A stretch of DNA of 64,000 bases from Paenibacillus sp. DMB5 (GCF_001517085.1 NZ_LRAC01000133.1:1-64000); one strand, 5' to 3'; numbered from the stretch's first letter, positions 53,594-63,603 are shown. The notes: a model not told the origin generated them from the sequence alone. Translations and numbers: made by a program.

Positions 53594-54520
53594 TTACTTG
53601 TTATTCATGCTTAGCTGCCATACGCGTACACTCATGTAGCTCAGGATTCCAAATAATCCGGCAATCAGCACGATATGGGAAAGCGCGGCAAATATGTACA
53701 ATTTATCGTTATAGAGCGTGTGGACCACAGCCGCACCGCTGAAGACCTGCAGCAGGCAAAGCGTAACCGCGGCTATACCCAGCATCCGCAGCTCCGGAAG
53801 CCTGGTATATCTCCAGAACGCCAGATGCCCCAATACAGCTGTCAAAATAAACAATAGTGCTGCTGCAACCCTGTGCATAAACACAATGCCCACTCCGCCG
53901 CTGAGCTCAGGAATCCATTCGCCGTTGCAGAGCGGCCAGCCGGAGCAGCCCCCCTGTGAATCTGTATGGCTGACATAGGCTCCGATATAAACGACGATAT
54001 AAGAATATAACGCTGTAATCCAGGTTAAGTTGCGGAACCCCCGGCTCACTGATGCTCCGGTAGCATCCTGCAGACCGGCGGAATCATGCCACCGTTTCGT
54101 CCCGAGAGCCAGCATCAGCGAGCTTGCAAAAGCAATCAGCGAGAAACCCATATGCAGCGCCATTACTGCCGCAGACTGTGACCGGACGACCGCAAGCGCT
54201 CCCATTCCTCCCTGCACAATTACAAACAGAAGGGTTAACAGGGCATAGGCAAGCAGATCCTTCCGCTGACGCGCATAACGCCAGAACGCAAACATCGAGG
54301 CAAGTGACAGCAGGCCGGCAAAGCCGCTGAACAATCGGTGGGTATATTCAATCAGGGAGCCGAGCGTATAAGCCGGAATCAGCTTGCCATGGCACAGCGG
54401 CCATTCGTTCCCGCATTCCAGCCCTGAGCCTGTTTTGGTTACTACAGCGCCTCCAAACAAGGCGAGAAACATTACGAGGCAGGTTATGTAGCTGAGCCAT
54501 TTCAAATGAACTGTTTTCAT
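53594..54520 (-). CDS. ctaA: Heme A synthase
   Basis: 308-residue membrane protein that oxidises heme O to heme A for cytochrome oxidase. Eight hydrophobic segments, and the conserved histidines appear in pairs: IEYTHRLFSG, MALHMGFSL, FMHRVAAA and ALSHIVLI. Extracytoplasmic Cys pairs (ECGNEWPLC and GCSGWPLC) are as in Bacillus CtaA. The gene precedes the UbiD-family gene by 27 bases, possibly in one transcript. A matching ctaB is not in the window. Confidence 0.94.
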   Translation of the reverse strand: MKTVHLKWLSYITCLVMFLALFGGAVVTKTGSGLECGNEWPLCHGKLIPAYTLGSLIEYTHRLFSGFAGLLSLASMFAFWRYARQRKDLLAYALLTLLFVIVQGGMGALAVVRSQSAAVMALHMGFSLIAFASSLMLALGTKRWHDSAGLQDATGASVSRGFRNLTWITALYSYIVVYIGAYVSHTDSQGGCSGWPLCNGEWIPELSGGVGIVFMHRVAAALLFILTAVLGHLAFWRYTRLPELRMLGIAAVTLCLLQVFSGAAVVHTLYNDKLYIFAALSHIVLIAGLFGILSYMSVRVWQLSMNNK

Positions 54521-54592
54521 CAGATCACCCGCATGTATAGGAATAAAAGGAAGGATATTTATGATTACAGCTTGCCTTTTTTATTATCTTTT

Positions 54593-54636
54593 AAAAAAAG
54601 CACCGCTTCTGCTCTGGCTGGGCGGAGGCGGTGCTT
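54593..54636 (-). terminator. Terminator after the thioredoxin-like gene
   Basis: AAGCACCGC (54598-54606) and GCGGTGCTT (54628-54636). AAAAAAA at 54593-54599 gives the U-tract on the minus strand. Confidence 0.8.
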
Positions 54637-54655
54637 TGGTCAGTTGACTGTTACT

Positions 54656-55000
54656 TTACTTGTGAATACTCAGATATACCTCAAGCGCCCGGTTCAGGAA
54701 ATTCTCAATCTCCTCACGGGATTTGCGCAGCTTGTTGACGAAGCGTACAAGCTCCCGGCCGTCACTGTAAGCGACAAAGCTGGGGATGCCCAGAATGTTC
54801 TGTTCCTGGCTGACCTCGCCCACAGCATCAACATCGACTTCAACCAGTGTCAGGCGATCCGCATATTTGGTCTCAACCTCAGGCATAAACGGATCAATAA
54901 ATTTACAGTCAGAGCACCAGTCTGCCTTAAATACGGCAACCGTTAAACGCGGCGATTGGATCGCAACCTGAAACTCCGCAGCGGAAGAAATTTTATCCAT
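54656..55000 (-). CDS. Thioredoxin-family protein
   Basis: 114-residue thioredoxin-fold protein with the active site WCSDC (28-32) in place of WCGPC, and a cis-Pro loop ILGIPSFVAY. The cytoplasmic or membrane-associated role is unknown; similar YtpP-like proteins reduce protein disulfides. The start at 55000 follows AAAGGAT. It has its own terminator and is separate from the main trxA at 31.7 kb. Confidence 0.85.
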   Translation of the reverse strand: MDKISSAAEFQVAIQSPRLTVAVFKADWCSDCKFIDPFMPEVETKYADRLTLVEVDVDAVGEVSQEQNILGIPSFVAYSDGRELVRFVNKLRKSREEIENFLNRALEVYLSIHK

Positions 55001-55111
55001 GTAAGGGTCAATCCTTTCCAGGTTAAACTGTATCTTACTCTTCTCTAAGTGAAGCAAATTGTGCACAGGAAGTCAATCAAAAAGGAACAAAATAAGACAA
55101 AAATCACAGCA

Positions 55112-56737
55112 TTATTCGCTTGCACGCACCCTGGCAGGCTGCAGTCTCATTAGCGGGTTCAATACCTTCTGGAGAACGCGCGGATAACCGGCAATCTCCT
55201 GACGGCCAAGCACGCCCAGTACAATCAGCAGCACTAGGTAGATGATGACAACTGCCGCTCCCACGACCAGACAGGTAATTAGATAAGCAACCCGGTCCGG
55301 CATCAGACGGGTCAGCATAATTCCCGCTTCGTTCAGGCCATAGCCGATTCCGCCGGAAGCCAGCACGGCAACCGCGAAGCCGCCCCAGCGTTTGCCCATA
55401 ATAGTAAAGGATACGATATTCTTAAGCATACGCAGATTAAGCAGCGTAATGACAATAAAGCAGAGTGCTGTTGCCCCGATAATTCCGTAAATGCCAAACA
55501 CCTTGCTTAGCAGGAAGCTTGCCGCCAGCTTAACCAGAATCCCGGCCAGCACATAATACATCGAAATCCGTGATTTTCCCATCCCCAGCAGGATGGAGTT
55601 CGTCGTCATCATGGTAATCTGGAAAATTGTCCCGATTGTCAGCATGGCGACGATGCCGCTGCCGTCCAGAGTGGTGAACAGCAGGCCGTTAATCGAATAG
55701 GCAGCGACCACCAGCGAAACTACAATAGGTGTCCCGGTCAAAATGGAAATCCGCATAGCCAATGTGACCTGGCGTTGCAGATGCTGCTCATCCCTGCGGG
55801 CATAAGCGGCTGAAATAATCGGAATCAGTGAAGTGCTCAGCGCGATTGCAAGCACTGGAGGAATGCCGGCAACACTGATCGCCCGGCTGCCATAAATCGC
55901 AAGGGCACCTGTAGCTTCATCTATTCCGATCTGACCGCTGAGCAGCGGTACAATGAGTGATGAATCGATAAAGTTCACGACCGGCACAGTTACAGAAGAC
56001 AGTACAATCGGGATGGATAATTTAAAAATATCTTTATAAATACCGAGCAACGGAAGTCTGGCGGAACTTGAATCATACAATGCTGCCTTATCTTCCGTGC
56101 GGCGCATTTTCATTGCATAATACAGCATAATTCCGAATGCTCCGACACTGCCGAACACGCTGCCGAACGAAGCCCCTGCCGCCATCCATGTATTGTCATA
56201 GCCCTGCTTCAGCAGAATATAGGCCAGCAGGATCGCAGTAGATACCCGGGCAATCTGCTCAACAATCTGGGAAATCCCGCCGGCCATCATATTGTTCCGT
56301 CCCTGGAAATAGCCGCGCATTATGGCGATGGTGGGGAACAACAGCAGCGCTGGAGCGATAGCCCGTATCGCGAGGGTGCTCTCGGGGACCTTCGCATATT
56401 CTGCATAATAAGGAGCTGCTATGTACAGGGCTACACTCATCAGCACACCTACGACTGCAGAGAAAATCAAAGCTGCCCGGTACACCTGCTGCGCCTCATG
56501 CGGCCGGTGGAGGGCATAGCGTTCGGATACCATTTTGCTGAGCGTGCTTGGAATCCCAGCGGTGGCCAGCGGAAGCAGCAGCAGATATACCTGGTTGGCC
56601 TGTGTGAATGCAGCTTCACCTGTAACATTCAATAAATGCTCCAGCGGCACCCGCTGGGCAAGCCCGAGAACTCGGGCTATAAGCGCGGCTGCCGCCAGAA
56701 TAAGCGTGCCTTTGACAAAAGACTCTTTCTTCGACAA
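55112..56737 (-). CDS. ytgP: Lipid II flippase of the MVF/YtgP (MurJ-like) family
   Basis: 541-residue polytopic membrane protein (about 14 segments) of the MATE/MOP superfamily. It resembles YtgP, the MurJ of B. subtilis, that moves lipid II across the membrane for peptidoglycan synthesis, and is also related to SpoVB. The N-terminus FVKGTLILAAAALIARVLG and the following TAGIPSTLSKMVSERYA are typical. The start is a TTG at 56737 after AAGGCG. It follows the DUF456 gene by 21 bases and probably shares its transcript. Confidence 0.88.
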   Translation of the reverse strand: MSKKESFVKGTLILAAAALIARVLGLAQRVPLEHLLNVTGEAAFTQANQVYLLLLPLATAGIPSTLSKMVSERYALHRPHEAQQVYRAALIFSAVVGVLMSVALYIAAPYYAEYAKVPESTLAIRAIAPALLLFPTIAIMRGYFQGRNNMMAGGISQIVEQIARVSTAILLAYILLKQGYDNTWMAAGASFGSVFGSVGAFGIMLYYAMKMRRTEDKAALYDSSSARLPLLGIYKDIFKLSIPIVLSSVTVPVVNFIDSSLIVPLLSGQIGIDEATGALAIYGSRAISVAGIPPVLAIALSTSLIPIISAAYARRDEQHLQRQVTLAMRISILTGTPIVVSLVVAAYSINGLLFTTLDGSGIVAMLTIGTIFQITMMTTNSILLGMGKSRISMYYVLAGILVKLAASFLLSKVFGIYGIIGATALCFIVITLLNLRMLKNIVSFTIMGKRWGGFAVAVLASGGIGYGLNEAGIMLTRLMPDRVAYLITCLVVGAAVVIIYLVLLIVLGVLGRQEIAGYPRVLQKVLNPLMRLQPARVRASE

Positions 56738-56758
56738 ACTGTTTCGCCTTCTTCGCTG

Positions 56759-57244
56759 TTAATTTACGCTGATCCAGATAAAGAAAAGGACCACCATCAT
56801 AATTTGCAGAATTACTTTGACTACGGTACTGCTGAACAAGCCGAGCAGAGAGCCGAAGCTGACCTTAACCGCTTTACCCGGCTGGGAGCCGGCGATCAGC
56901 TCTCCGATGAATGCACCGATAAAAGGGCCGAGAATTAGGCCGAAAGCCGGAATGACAAACGGCCCAATAATGATGCCAATAGTACTGCCGATAACGGAAG
57001 CACGCGAGCCCCCAAACTTTTTGACGCCCCATGCCCCGACTACATAGTCGGCTACGAACAGCACAACCACTATAAGTGTCTGGATAATCCAGAACCATAC
57101 CCCGAACGATCCGAACGAAAAGAACCAGCCGTATACAAAAAAGGCCAGGTAAATCGCCAGCGCACCGGGCAGGATGGGATATACCGCCCCCGCCAGCCCT
57201 ACCGCAAACAAAGCAATGATCAGAATCCAACCCAGGATTGCCAT
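56759..57244 (-). CDS. DUF456 family membrane protein (YqgC-like)
   Basis: 161-residue membrane protein with five hydrophobic segments. The DUF456 pattern with Gly-rich loops is present (GVKKFGGSRASVIGSTIGIIIG, FGLILGPFIGAFIGELIAG). The function is unknown. The start is the ATG at 57244, eight bases after GGAGG. In Bacillus yqgC lies near pbpA; a PBP2-type gene is found 1 kb away here, which supports the assignment. Confidence 0.83.
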   Translation of the reverse strand: MAILGWILIIALFAVGLAGAVYPILPGALAIYLAFFVYGWFFSFGSFGVWFWIIQTLIVVVLFVADYVVGAWGVKKFGGSRASVIGSTIGIIIGPFVIPAFGLILGPFIGAFIGELIAGSQPGKAVKVSFGSLLGLFSSTVVKVILQIMMVVLFFIWISVN

Positions 57245-57259
57245 TCCTTTAGCCTCCAG

Positions 57260-57395
57260 TTTTGTTAGCATATACTTCTGTGAAACATACTTCGCAAAAC
57301 AGCCTCGGAAGCATACGCTTTGTTTGATAGCATCCGCTTCTCCGAATTCCTTCGCAAACTTCCTTCGAAGCGTACTCTTCGTTTTGATAGCATAG
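57260..57395. repeat. Degenerate tandem repeat of about 60 bp
   Basis: Three imperfect units beginning TTTGTTAGCAT or TTTGATAGCAT at 57261, 57323 and 57383 (periods 62 and 60), with GAAGC(A/G)TAC in each. The palindromic GAAGCRTAYGCTT element recalls the repeat upstream of hemQ. It lies between the DUF456 and HAD genes and codes for nothing I can support. Confidence 0.65.
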
Positions 57396-57423
57396 TAGCC
57401 AAATTCAAGTGTACCTTCTGCAG

Positions 57424-58176
57424 CTATTCTACAGTTACACCTAATATATATTTCTCAATCACCTCAGCGATGCCGTCCTCGTTATTTGAGGCAACGACCG
57501 CATCCGCTTCCTGCTGTACCGTCTCTTGGGCATTGCCCATTGCAACGCCCAGACCTGCAGCCTGAATCGCGGCCAGGTCATTCAGGCTGTCGCCCACAGC
57601 CACCACTTGGGACATCTCGATACCCAGCAGCTTGCAGACCTCGCCGATTCCGTAAGCCTTGTTCACGCCGAGCGGGTTAATCTCCAGGTTAGTCGGGGTC
57701 GAGTTGGTAATCTCCAGGCCGCCCAAATCCTGAAGCTGCATCAGCAGCTTATGGCGGATGTCGTCGTCCTCTGTGGAGTAGCCGAATTTAAGCCACTCCC
57801 TGCCCATAATGTCACCGTCCCAGTTATTGCGGTTGTAAACCTGCTCTGTGGAATAAGCCCAGAACCAGATGCCGTATTCTTCAGCAATCTCGTACAGCTG
57901 CTGAATCAGCGCCGGGTCCATCAGCGAGCGGCGGTACAGCTCATACGGCTCGCGCCAGAGTTCACTTCCGTTCACAGTAATCATCGGTGTCTTGAGTCCA
58001 AGCTGCTCTGCGTAAGGCATAGCACTCCGGAACGCCCGTCCTGTGGACAGGCAGACATGAACGCCGGCATCGACCGCTTTTTGAATCCATTCTACTGTCT
58101 TCGGGGTAATCTGTTGTTCATCATTCAGCAGGGTTCCATCCATATCCAGTGCAAGCAGGCGGTATTTGGCAGTCAT
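57424..58176 (-). CDS. Cof-type HAD-IIB sugar phosphatase
   Basis: 250-residue phosphatase. The HAD motifs are clear: LDMDGTLLND near residue 10 (catalytic aspartates), STGRAF (motif II), and VAVGDSLNDLAAI with the metal-binding aspartates near the C-terminus, including the IIB-type K before it. Cof-like enzymes act on sugar phosphates or vitamin-B6 phosphates. The start at 58176 follows GGAGGG. It lies between the repeat and the pbp gene in the same direction. Confidence 0.9.
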   Translation of the reverse strand: MTAKYRLLALDMDGTLLNDEQQITPKTVEWIQKAVDAGVHVCLSTGRAFRSAMPYAEQLGLKTPMITVNGSELWREPYELYRRSLMDPALIQQLYEIAEEYGIWFWAYSTEQVYNRNNWDGDIMGREWLKFGYSTEDDDIRHKLLMQLQDLGGLEITNSTPTNLEINPLGVNKAYGIGEVCKLLGIEMSQVVAVGDSLNDLAAIQAAGLGVAMGNAQETVQQEADAVVASNNEDGIAEVIEKYILGVTVE

Positions 58177-58231
58177 TGCCACCCCTCCATTTCTTGTATG
58201 CCCCTCATCATGAAGGGCTGATTAATATTGC

Positions 58232-60360
58232 CTAGTTCGTTGAATCCGCCGTATCTGTATCAGCTGCAGCATCCGTTCCACCGGTTGCAGCTGCATCACT
58301 ATCCGCAGATTTCAGTGTCTTTTTCGGAATGCCGTCAAGGCCGTATTCCCAGTCATACGCATCAAAAATCTTACGGGCTACCGGAGCAGCACTGTTGGAG
58401 CCGAATCCACCCTCCGGAATTACCACAGCAACAGCCAGTTTTGGATTTTCCCGCGGGGCAAAAGCAATAAACACCCCGTTGTCCCGGTTCGTATTCGTTC
58501 TGTCTGTCTGCTGCGAGGTTCCTGTCTTACGGGCAAAATCGTAAGGGAAATCGGAGAACGCTGAAACCTCACTGTTCATCCCCTTTTTAATTTCCCTCCA
58601 AAAGGACTTGTCAAAGGTTGTAACCTCATCTAATACTTCACGTTGGAATTCCTTAACGGTATTCCCTTCAGAATCGGTGATCTTGCTGACCAGCTGCGGC
58701 TTGATCCGCACGCCTTCATTAGCAAGTGTAGATGCGTATTGGGCAAGCTGGAGCACAGTGTAACGTCCCTGCTGCCCGAAGGAAGCATAGACCAAGGCAG
58801 CCTGCGCACTTCCCGCCGCCTCAGTATCGGTATAGTTGATCTGTCCCAGGAACTCCCGCGGAAGTCCGCTCTGTGTCGAAACGCCCAGACCGAATTCCTT
58901 CATATATTTATCCCACACATCGATCCCGCCGCTCTGATACTTTTCCCACAGCTTCTCGCCGACCATATCGACCATAAAAGCATTCGATGATTTCTCAATT
59001 GCTCTGGCCGGGTCCATAGTACCATATACGTGACCGGAAGCGTTGCGTACGGAGGCATTGTCATTTTTACCGAAATAGGCAATCCCTTTGTCCTGATAAA
59101 TGGTAGAAGTCGTAAAAAAGCCTTCATTCAGTCCGATGAGCACACTCAGCGGTTTAATGGTGGAGCCCAGCAGCACCGTAGAACCAAACTCATGGCCTGA
59201 CATGCCCGAGGAGTATGGTGTAATGGTCCCGTTCTGATAGTTACCCATAATTTCATTCCATACTTCGGTATCCATCTTCTCGGCCGTCCATACATTCGTA
59301 TCATAGTCCGGCATGCTCGCCATCGCAACGATATTTCCGGTATCAACCTCCATCGCCACCGCGTAGCCGGTCAGTGCATCGGGATGTGTCTTGCCCTGTA
59401 CGGAGTGGGTATGCAGCCATTTGATCTGGTCGGTGATCGCCTGCTCCGTCTTCATTTGAATTGATTTATTGATGGTTGTCCAGACGTCATTGCCTTTGAC
59501 GGGAGGCACAACCTCTTCAACCTTTTCAGCCATATTCTGCGGATTGACCGAGATGACCTGATATCCGTTTTTGCCGCGCAGCTCGCGCTGATACTGCAGC
59601 TCAAGCCCGTCAAATCCGACAAATTCATCGTCTTTATAGCTCAGGCCCGGATCGGCATCTATTTTTTTCATCGCGGCCTGAATATTTTTGTAAATATCCA
59701 GACTGCTGGAGGATTTGAACGGCTTGATGTAACCGATCGTCTGTACGGCTACTGTGTCTTTGTCATAATGCCGGCTGCTCTCCTCGACAATCTCCAGACC
59801 CGGATATTCATTCTTGTGCTCCATAAAGTAGGCCACTTCCTGCGAAGTCAGCCCTGCCTTGATTCTGCGGGCCATGAATCCGGAGTATTTCTTGAAATAT
59901 AAGTCCAGTGAAGCGATGACATCCTCTTGCGTAAGCTGCGGTCCGGCGGGGTCACCATATTTATTGAAATCCTCAACCAGCCGCGCCGCAAGTTCTTCGG
60001 CTTTGGCCTCGGCCTCCGGGGTCAGCGTGGTTTTTCCAGTCGCCTTATCCGTGGTTTTGGCAGTGTATTCTTTAGTAAGCGTAATATATAACGACTGTAC
60101 AGACGTTGAATAAGCAAGCTCCTCGCCCCCGGCTGCCCGGATTACGCCGCGGATCGCCGCCAGCGGCACATTTTTGGTATCGCGGCTGGTTTCCACTTCG
60201 GTGAGAGTAGGCCCTTCAACAAACTGTAAAACGGCAAGACGGATGATAATGACGCAGAAAATAACGAACGTGCTGAAAAAAACACGTTAATCCGTAGGCC
60301 GAGCGAGCTCTTCGCAGTATTTTCATCCGGCGGGGTGGCCTGCTTACGGAAAAAACTCAC
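58232..60360 (-). pseudogene. PBP2-type transpeptidase, frame broken in a T7 run near 60278
   Basis: Class B penicillin-binding protein (PbpA/MrdA-like) for cell-wall crosslinking. From the GTG at 60360 (AAAGGAG upstream) the cytoplasmic tail and start of the membrane segment run to RINVFFSARS. Homology and hydrophobicity continue in another frame (STFVIFCVIIIRLAVLQFV), whose coding region ends at 58232 with the dimerisation and transpeptidase domains: STIK (345-348 of that part), SSN and KTGT. The break is a seven-T run at 60275-60283; eight would restore it. Gene product is otherwise complete, so error or phase-variable tract is possible. Confidence 0.87.
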
Positions 60361-60456
60361 AGTTTTTCACTCCTTTACATCTTAAATAAACCTTGCCACA
60401 GTACAACAGCACTTCCCCCGAATTGTACCATATAACAAGGTCTGACTTCCTCTTTG

Positions 60457-61602
60457 TCACAGTACGTCCTCTTTAATATGCGTTTCTCCGAAATCCTTGG
60501 TGTTGAACCAGTCTCCGCTTGAGGCCCAGGTGGAGTCGAGCGGAATCCAAGCTTCCCTGGCAGGGATATAGACCTCATTCCAGGCATGAGCTCCGTACCC
60601 TCCTTGTCCGTCATAGCCCCGGCCGGTAACTACACGCACCTGAAGCCCCTGGGAACGGCCCATAACGGCATACAGGCGGGCATAGTCAATACAGACGCCG
60701 AGCCGTGTACCGAATGTGTCCTGCGGCGTCTGCTCGTGCCAGATCCCGTTCTGTTCATAATTATCCGCCTTGGCATAATCATAGGCGATCCGCGAACCAA
60801 TCCAGTCATACAGCAGCCTGGCCTTTTCCTCGGGATCAGAGGCTTGTCCGGCAATATCTGCCGCTGCCTCCCCGATGTCCGGCGAGATGTCATGATCAAT
60901 CACCTCATATTTGCGGCGGAGGATATCATTCATCTCAGCCGCTACCGCCTTGGTCAGTACAGGCAGTCTGCTCCGCACATTCTCACCGGCAATCGGTTCA
61001 AATACCGCCGCCGCGCTCTGGCTATAGATAGGAGAGGACTCAACATAACGGCTAAAGCTGCTGTCGGGGTTCAGCCCGACTCCCAGATAAAGGACGAAGA
61101 CCAGCAGAAGACCGCGCACCAGACCTACGGCTAGGCCGACAGCCGCACCGCTTAGCCTGCTGAACTGGGTAATCTTCCGGTCACGCGGCCGCTCCTTCCG
61201 CCCTGGAAGACGGAAGGGCAGAAACAGGAACAGCAGGCCAAGCAGCGGGCGGATCAGACTGTAGCCTATCAGCAGCAACAGGAAAAACCGCACCAATGGT
61301 GAACCCTCCAGCACTGAGACAGCAGTATAATAGAGCTGCTGCCAACCGCTGAGCCTGCTGTCCGGCAGCACGCCCGATGCAGCCCATGCCTGGACTACGG
61401 GAGAAAAATACAGCGCTGCCGGAACGGCAATGACAAGCGCTGCCGCAGTCAGTAGCCCCGTGCCCAGCAGGCCGAACAGCCCGCCCGCCGCCCGGCTGAA
61501 GCCGCGCACCCAGCCCTGAAGGACGGAGAAAAGTACAACCAGCAGCAGCAGGATTGAGATCAGGTTCGCTTCTGTTAAGCTTGCTATCCAGCTGTCGAGC
61601 AT
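60457..61602 (-). CDS. Membrane protein with transglutaminase-like protease domain
   Basis: 381-residue protein. Residues 1-185 contain about five hydrophobic segments with a CvpA-like beginning (LISILLLLVVLFSVLQGWVRG). Residues 235-375 are a transglutaminase-like domain: Cys in LGVCIDYARLY, His in GAHAWNEVYI and Asp in LDSTW form the catalytic triad. Such proteins are often found beside sigma or cell-wall functions, but the target is unknown. The start is the second ATG at 61602, six bases after GGAGG. It follows the small membrane protein by 17 bases. Confidence 0.83.
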   Translation of the reverse strand: MLDSWIASLTEANLISILLLLVVLFSVLQGWVRGFSRAAGGLFGLLGTGLLTAAALVIAVPAALYFSPVVQAWAASGVLPDSRLSGWQQLYYTAVSVLEGSPLVRFFLLLLIGYSLIRPLLGLLFLFLPFRLPGRKERPRDRKITQFSRLSGAAVGLAVGLVRGLLLVFVLYLGVGLNPDSSFSRYVESSPIYSQSAAAVFEPIAGENVRSRLPVLTKAVAAEMNDILRRKYEVIDHDISPDIGEAAADIAGQASDPEEKARLLYDWIGSRIAYDYAKADNYEQNGIWHEQTPQDTFGTRLGVCIDYARLYAVMGRSQGLQVRVVTGRGYDGQGGYGAHAWNEVYIPAREAWIPLDSTWASSGDWFNTKDFGETHIKEDVL

Positions 61603-61619
61603 TTCCATCCTCCTCGATG

Positions 61620-62069
61620 CTAATTTCCGTTCTTCCGAGCTTCTTCAATAAAGGTCTTGGTCGTATCCGTTATGCTCCACTTTCCAAGACTGACACCCCG
61701 GAAAGTGACTTCAACCTTATCCTCGCCAGCCGTGCCCTTCACCTCAAGATTCGGCGTTGTAATCGTGAAGGTGCCGTCCCCGCCCGAGGTATATTTCGCC
61801 TCCTTGGCTTCGCTCAGCATCACTTCCTGCGCTTCACTCTTCAGCGTGCTTACCGTACTGTCCGCCACCTTGTTTACGGCATCACCGATTTGTTCCATCG
61901 TAACCCCGCTGTAAATGAACAGGCCGGCGACAATAACGATGACGATTGCCCATTTCAGCATCGTTTTGACCAGATTGATTACGGCAAACAGAATAACAAG
62001 TGCTATAACAATAACCAGCCAATTCTCTCTGATAAATTGTGACCATACTGCCGGATCCATCAATTTCAC
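61620..62069 (-). CDS. Membrane-anchored protein of unknown function
   Basis: About 149-residue protein with two close hydrophobic segments (WLVIVIALVILFAVINLV and MLKWAIVIVIVAGLFIYSG) followed by a soluble domain, partly beta-rich (DGTFTITTPNLEVKGTA). No family recognised. A TATAAT (62105-62100) suggests transcription near 62093, so the GTG at 62069 or the TTG at 62063 after AGGGG is the likely start; longer starts would lie in or before the promoter. It is upstream of the transglutaminase-like gene. Confidence 0.6.
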   Translation of the reverse strand: MKLMDPAVWSQFIRENWLVIVIALVILFAVINLVKTMLKWAIVIVIVAGLFIYSGVTMEQIGDAVNKVADSTVSTLKSEAQEVMLSEAKEAKYTSGGDGTFTITTPNLEVKGTAGEDKVEVTFRGVSLGKWSITDTTKTFIEEARKNGN

Positions 62070-62306
62070 AACACCCCTATCAAAAATTTCATATTCATTA
62101 TTATACATGAATGCCCCATATAATTCATGATTGCCTGCCGGTATGCAGGTTAGACGAATAAAATGGTATAAGCCCCCTGATGCACACGTAAAGTACAAGT
62201 AGGCTATACTGCAAGCTGCCGCCTGCTGTCGTCCGATTTCCGCTGTTAAAAAGAAAACCGGCATAGCCTTCCGGGCTCATGACCGGCCCTACCGGAGGTG
62301 TAGACC

Positions 62307-63485
62307 TTGAAAACCGCACTGTGGCTGTATCTGTTTCTGTTTCTGGCCTTCTTTGACCTGCATGCCCAGTATCCGATTCTGACCCCGTTCGCCATGTCAC
62401 TCGGTGCGGGTCCTGCCTTCATCGGCTGGATGATGGGCATGTATTCACTGACCCATCTGCCAGGCAATCTGCTGGCAGGCGTACTTGTCGACAAGAACGG
62501 CAGCCGGCGCTACATTGTCTTCAGCCTCGTAGCAGCCGGCGCACTGCTGCTGCTGCAGGCTTACGCCCAGCTTCCCTGGCACCTGCTCGTGCTGCGGGCG
62601 GCCAGCGGCTTTGCGCTGGCCTTTCTCTCCCCCGCCTGCATGACACTGCTGGCTTCGCTGTCGGATGATTCGGCGACGCAGGGTAAATACATGTCCGGTC
62701 ACGGCATTGTCCATACCCTCGCCTCCGTGGTTTCTCCCGCAGCCGGTGCCTATATTGTGCACCGGGCCGGCTATTCCGGCACCTTCAGCACACTGGGCTG
62801 GCTGCTGATTGCCACCGGAATCATGGCTCTGGTCAGTGTGCCGAAGCATTCGCCTGCGCGTGTCCGCGCCGGTGTGCCGAAGACCATGACTGCTCCGGCC
62901 GAACCCTCCCTTGCCGTCCGCAAGGAAGCAAGAACCAGCCGGCGCTATTACCTGCTGCCTTTCTTTATCTCCTGCTCGCAGGGTGTCCTGTTCTTCGAGC
63001 TGCCGCTGTCGCAGGGGCAGGACGGTATGGTCTCCACTGGAGTCCTTCTCTCGCTGATGAGCCTTGGGGCGCTGGCCACACTAAGCCTGATGTTCCTTAA
63101 CCGCCTGTCACCGGGCATCCGCATTGCCGCAGCCTTGCTGGCAATGGCGCTCTGCTTCTTTACCCTTGCCGCATTTACAGGTATTCCTGCAGGCGCAGTC
63201 CTGTTCCTGCTCGGAGCCGCCAAAGGCGTGCTGTTCCCGGCCATGGCCTCCCTCTTCATCAGTCTGGGCAACGGCGGCCATCTGGGCCGCACCTTCTCGC
63301 TGCAGTCGATTGCCATGTCGCTTGGCGCTTTTGCCGGCCCGGTTGCCGCCGGACAGCTTCGCGGATATGTCTCTCCTTATTTCATTGCCTTTGTGCTGCT
63401 GATGACCGCAATCCTGCTGCTCCCGCCAAAAGGGGACAGCCTGCGATCCGCATACCATCCAGGCTTAAACAGTCCAGCAGCTTAA
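62307..63485 (+). CDS. Major facilitator superfamily transporter
   Basis: 392-residue membrane carrier with twelve hydrophobic segments. The loop 2-3 motif of the family is seen as GVLVDKNGSRRYIV, and a second half repeats the pattern. The central cytoplasmic loop (residues 185-205) is short and basic. The substrate is unknown. The TTG start follows CGGAGGTG. A terminator lies 100 bases after the stop. Confidence 0.88.
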   Translation: MKTALWLYLFLFLAFFDLHAQYPILTPFAMSLGAGPAFIGWMMGMYSLTHLPGNLLAGVLVDKNGSRRYIVFSLVAAGALLLLQAYAQLPWHLLVLRAASGFALAFLSPACMTLLASLSDDSATQGKYMSGHGIVHTLASVVSPAAGAYIVHRAGYSGTFSTLGWLLIATGIMALVSVPKHSPARVRAGVPKTMTAPAEPSLAVRKEARTSRRYYLLPFFISCSQGVLFFELPLSQGQDGMVSTGVLLSLMSLGALATLSLMFLNRLSPGIRIAAALLAMALCFFTLAAFTGIPAGAVLFLLGAAKGVLFPAMASLFISLGNGGHLGRTFSLQSIAMSLGAFAGPVAAGQLRGYVSPYFIAFVLLMTAILLLPPKGDSLRSAYHPGLNSPAA

Positions 63486-63579
63486 AAACACCGCAGGGTG
63501 CAGCCTCACCTGAACACTCCGGCAGTGTAACAAAAGCCGCTAAAGTCCGAGCAATACTGCTGCTAAAATCAGTCATTTC

Positions 63580-63603
63580 ATCACCCGGCCGCCGCCGGGT
63601 GAT
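63580..63603 (+). terminator. Terminator after the MFS gene
   Basis: ATCACCCGGC (63580-63589), loop CGCC, GCCGGGTGAT (63594-63603), followed by CTTTCTTTT. Confidence 0.85.
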
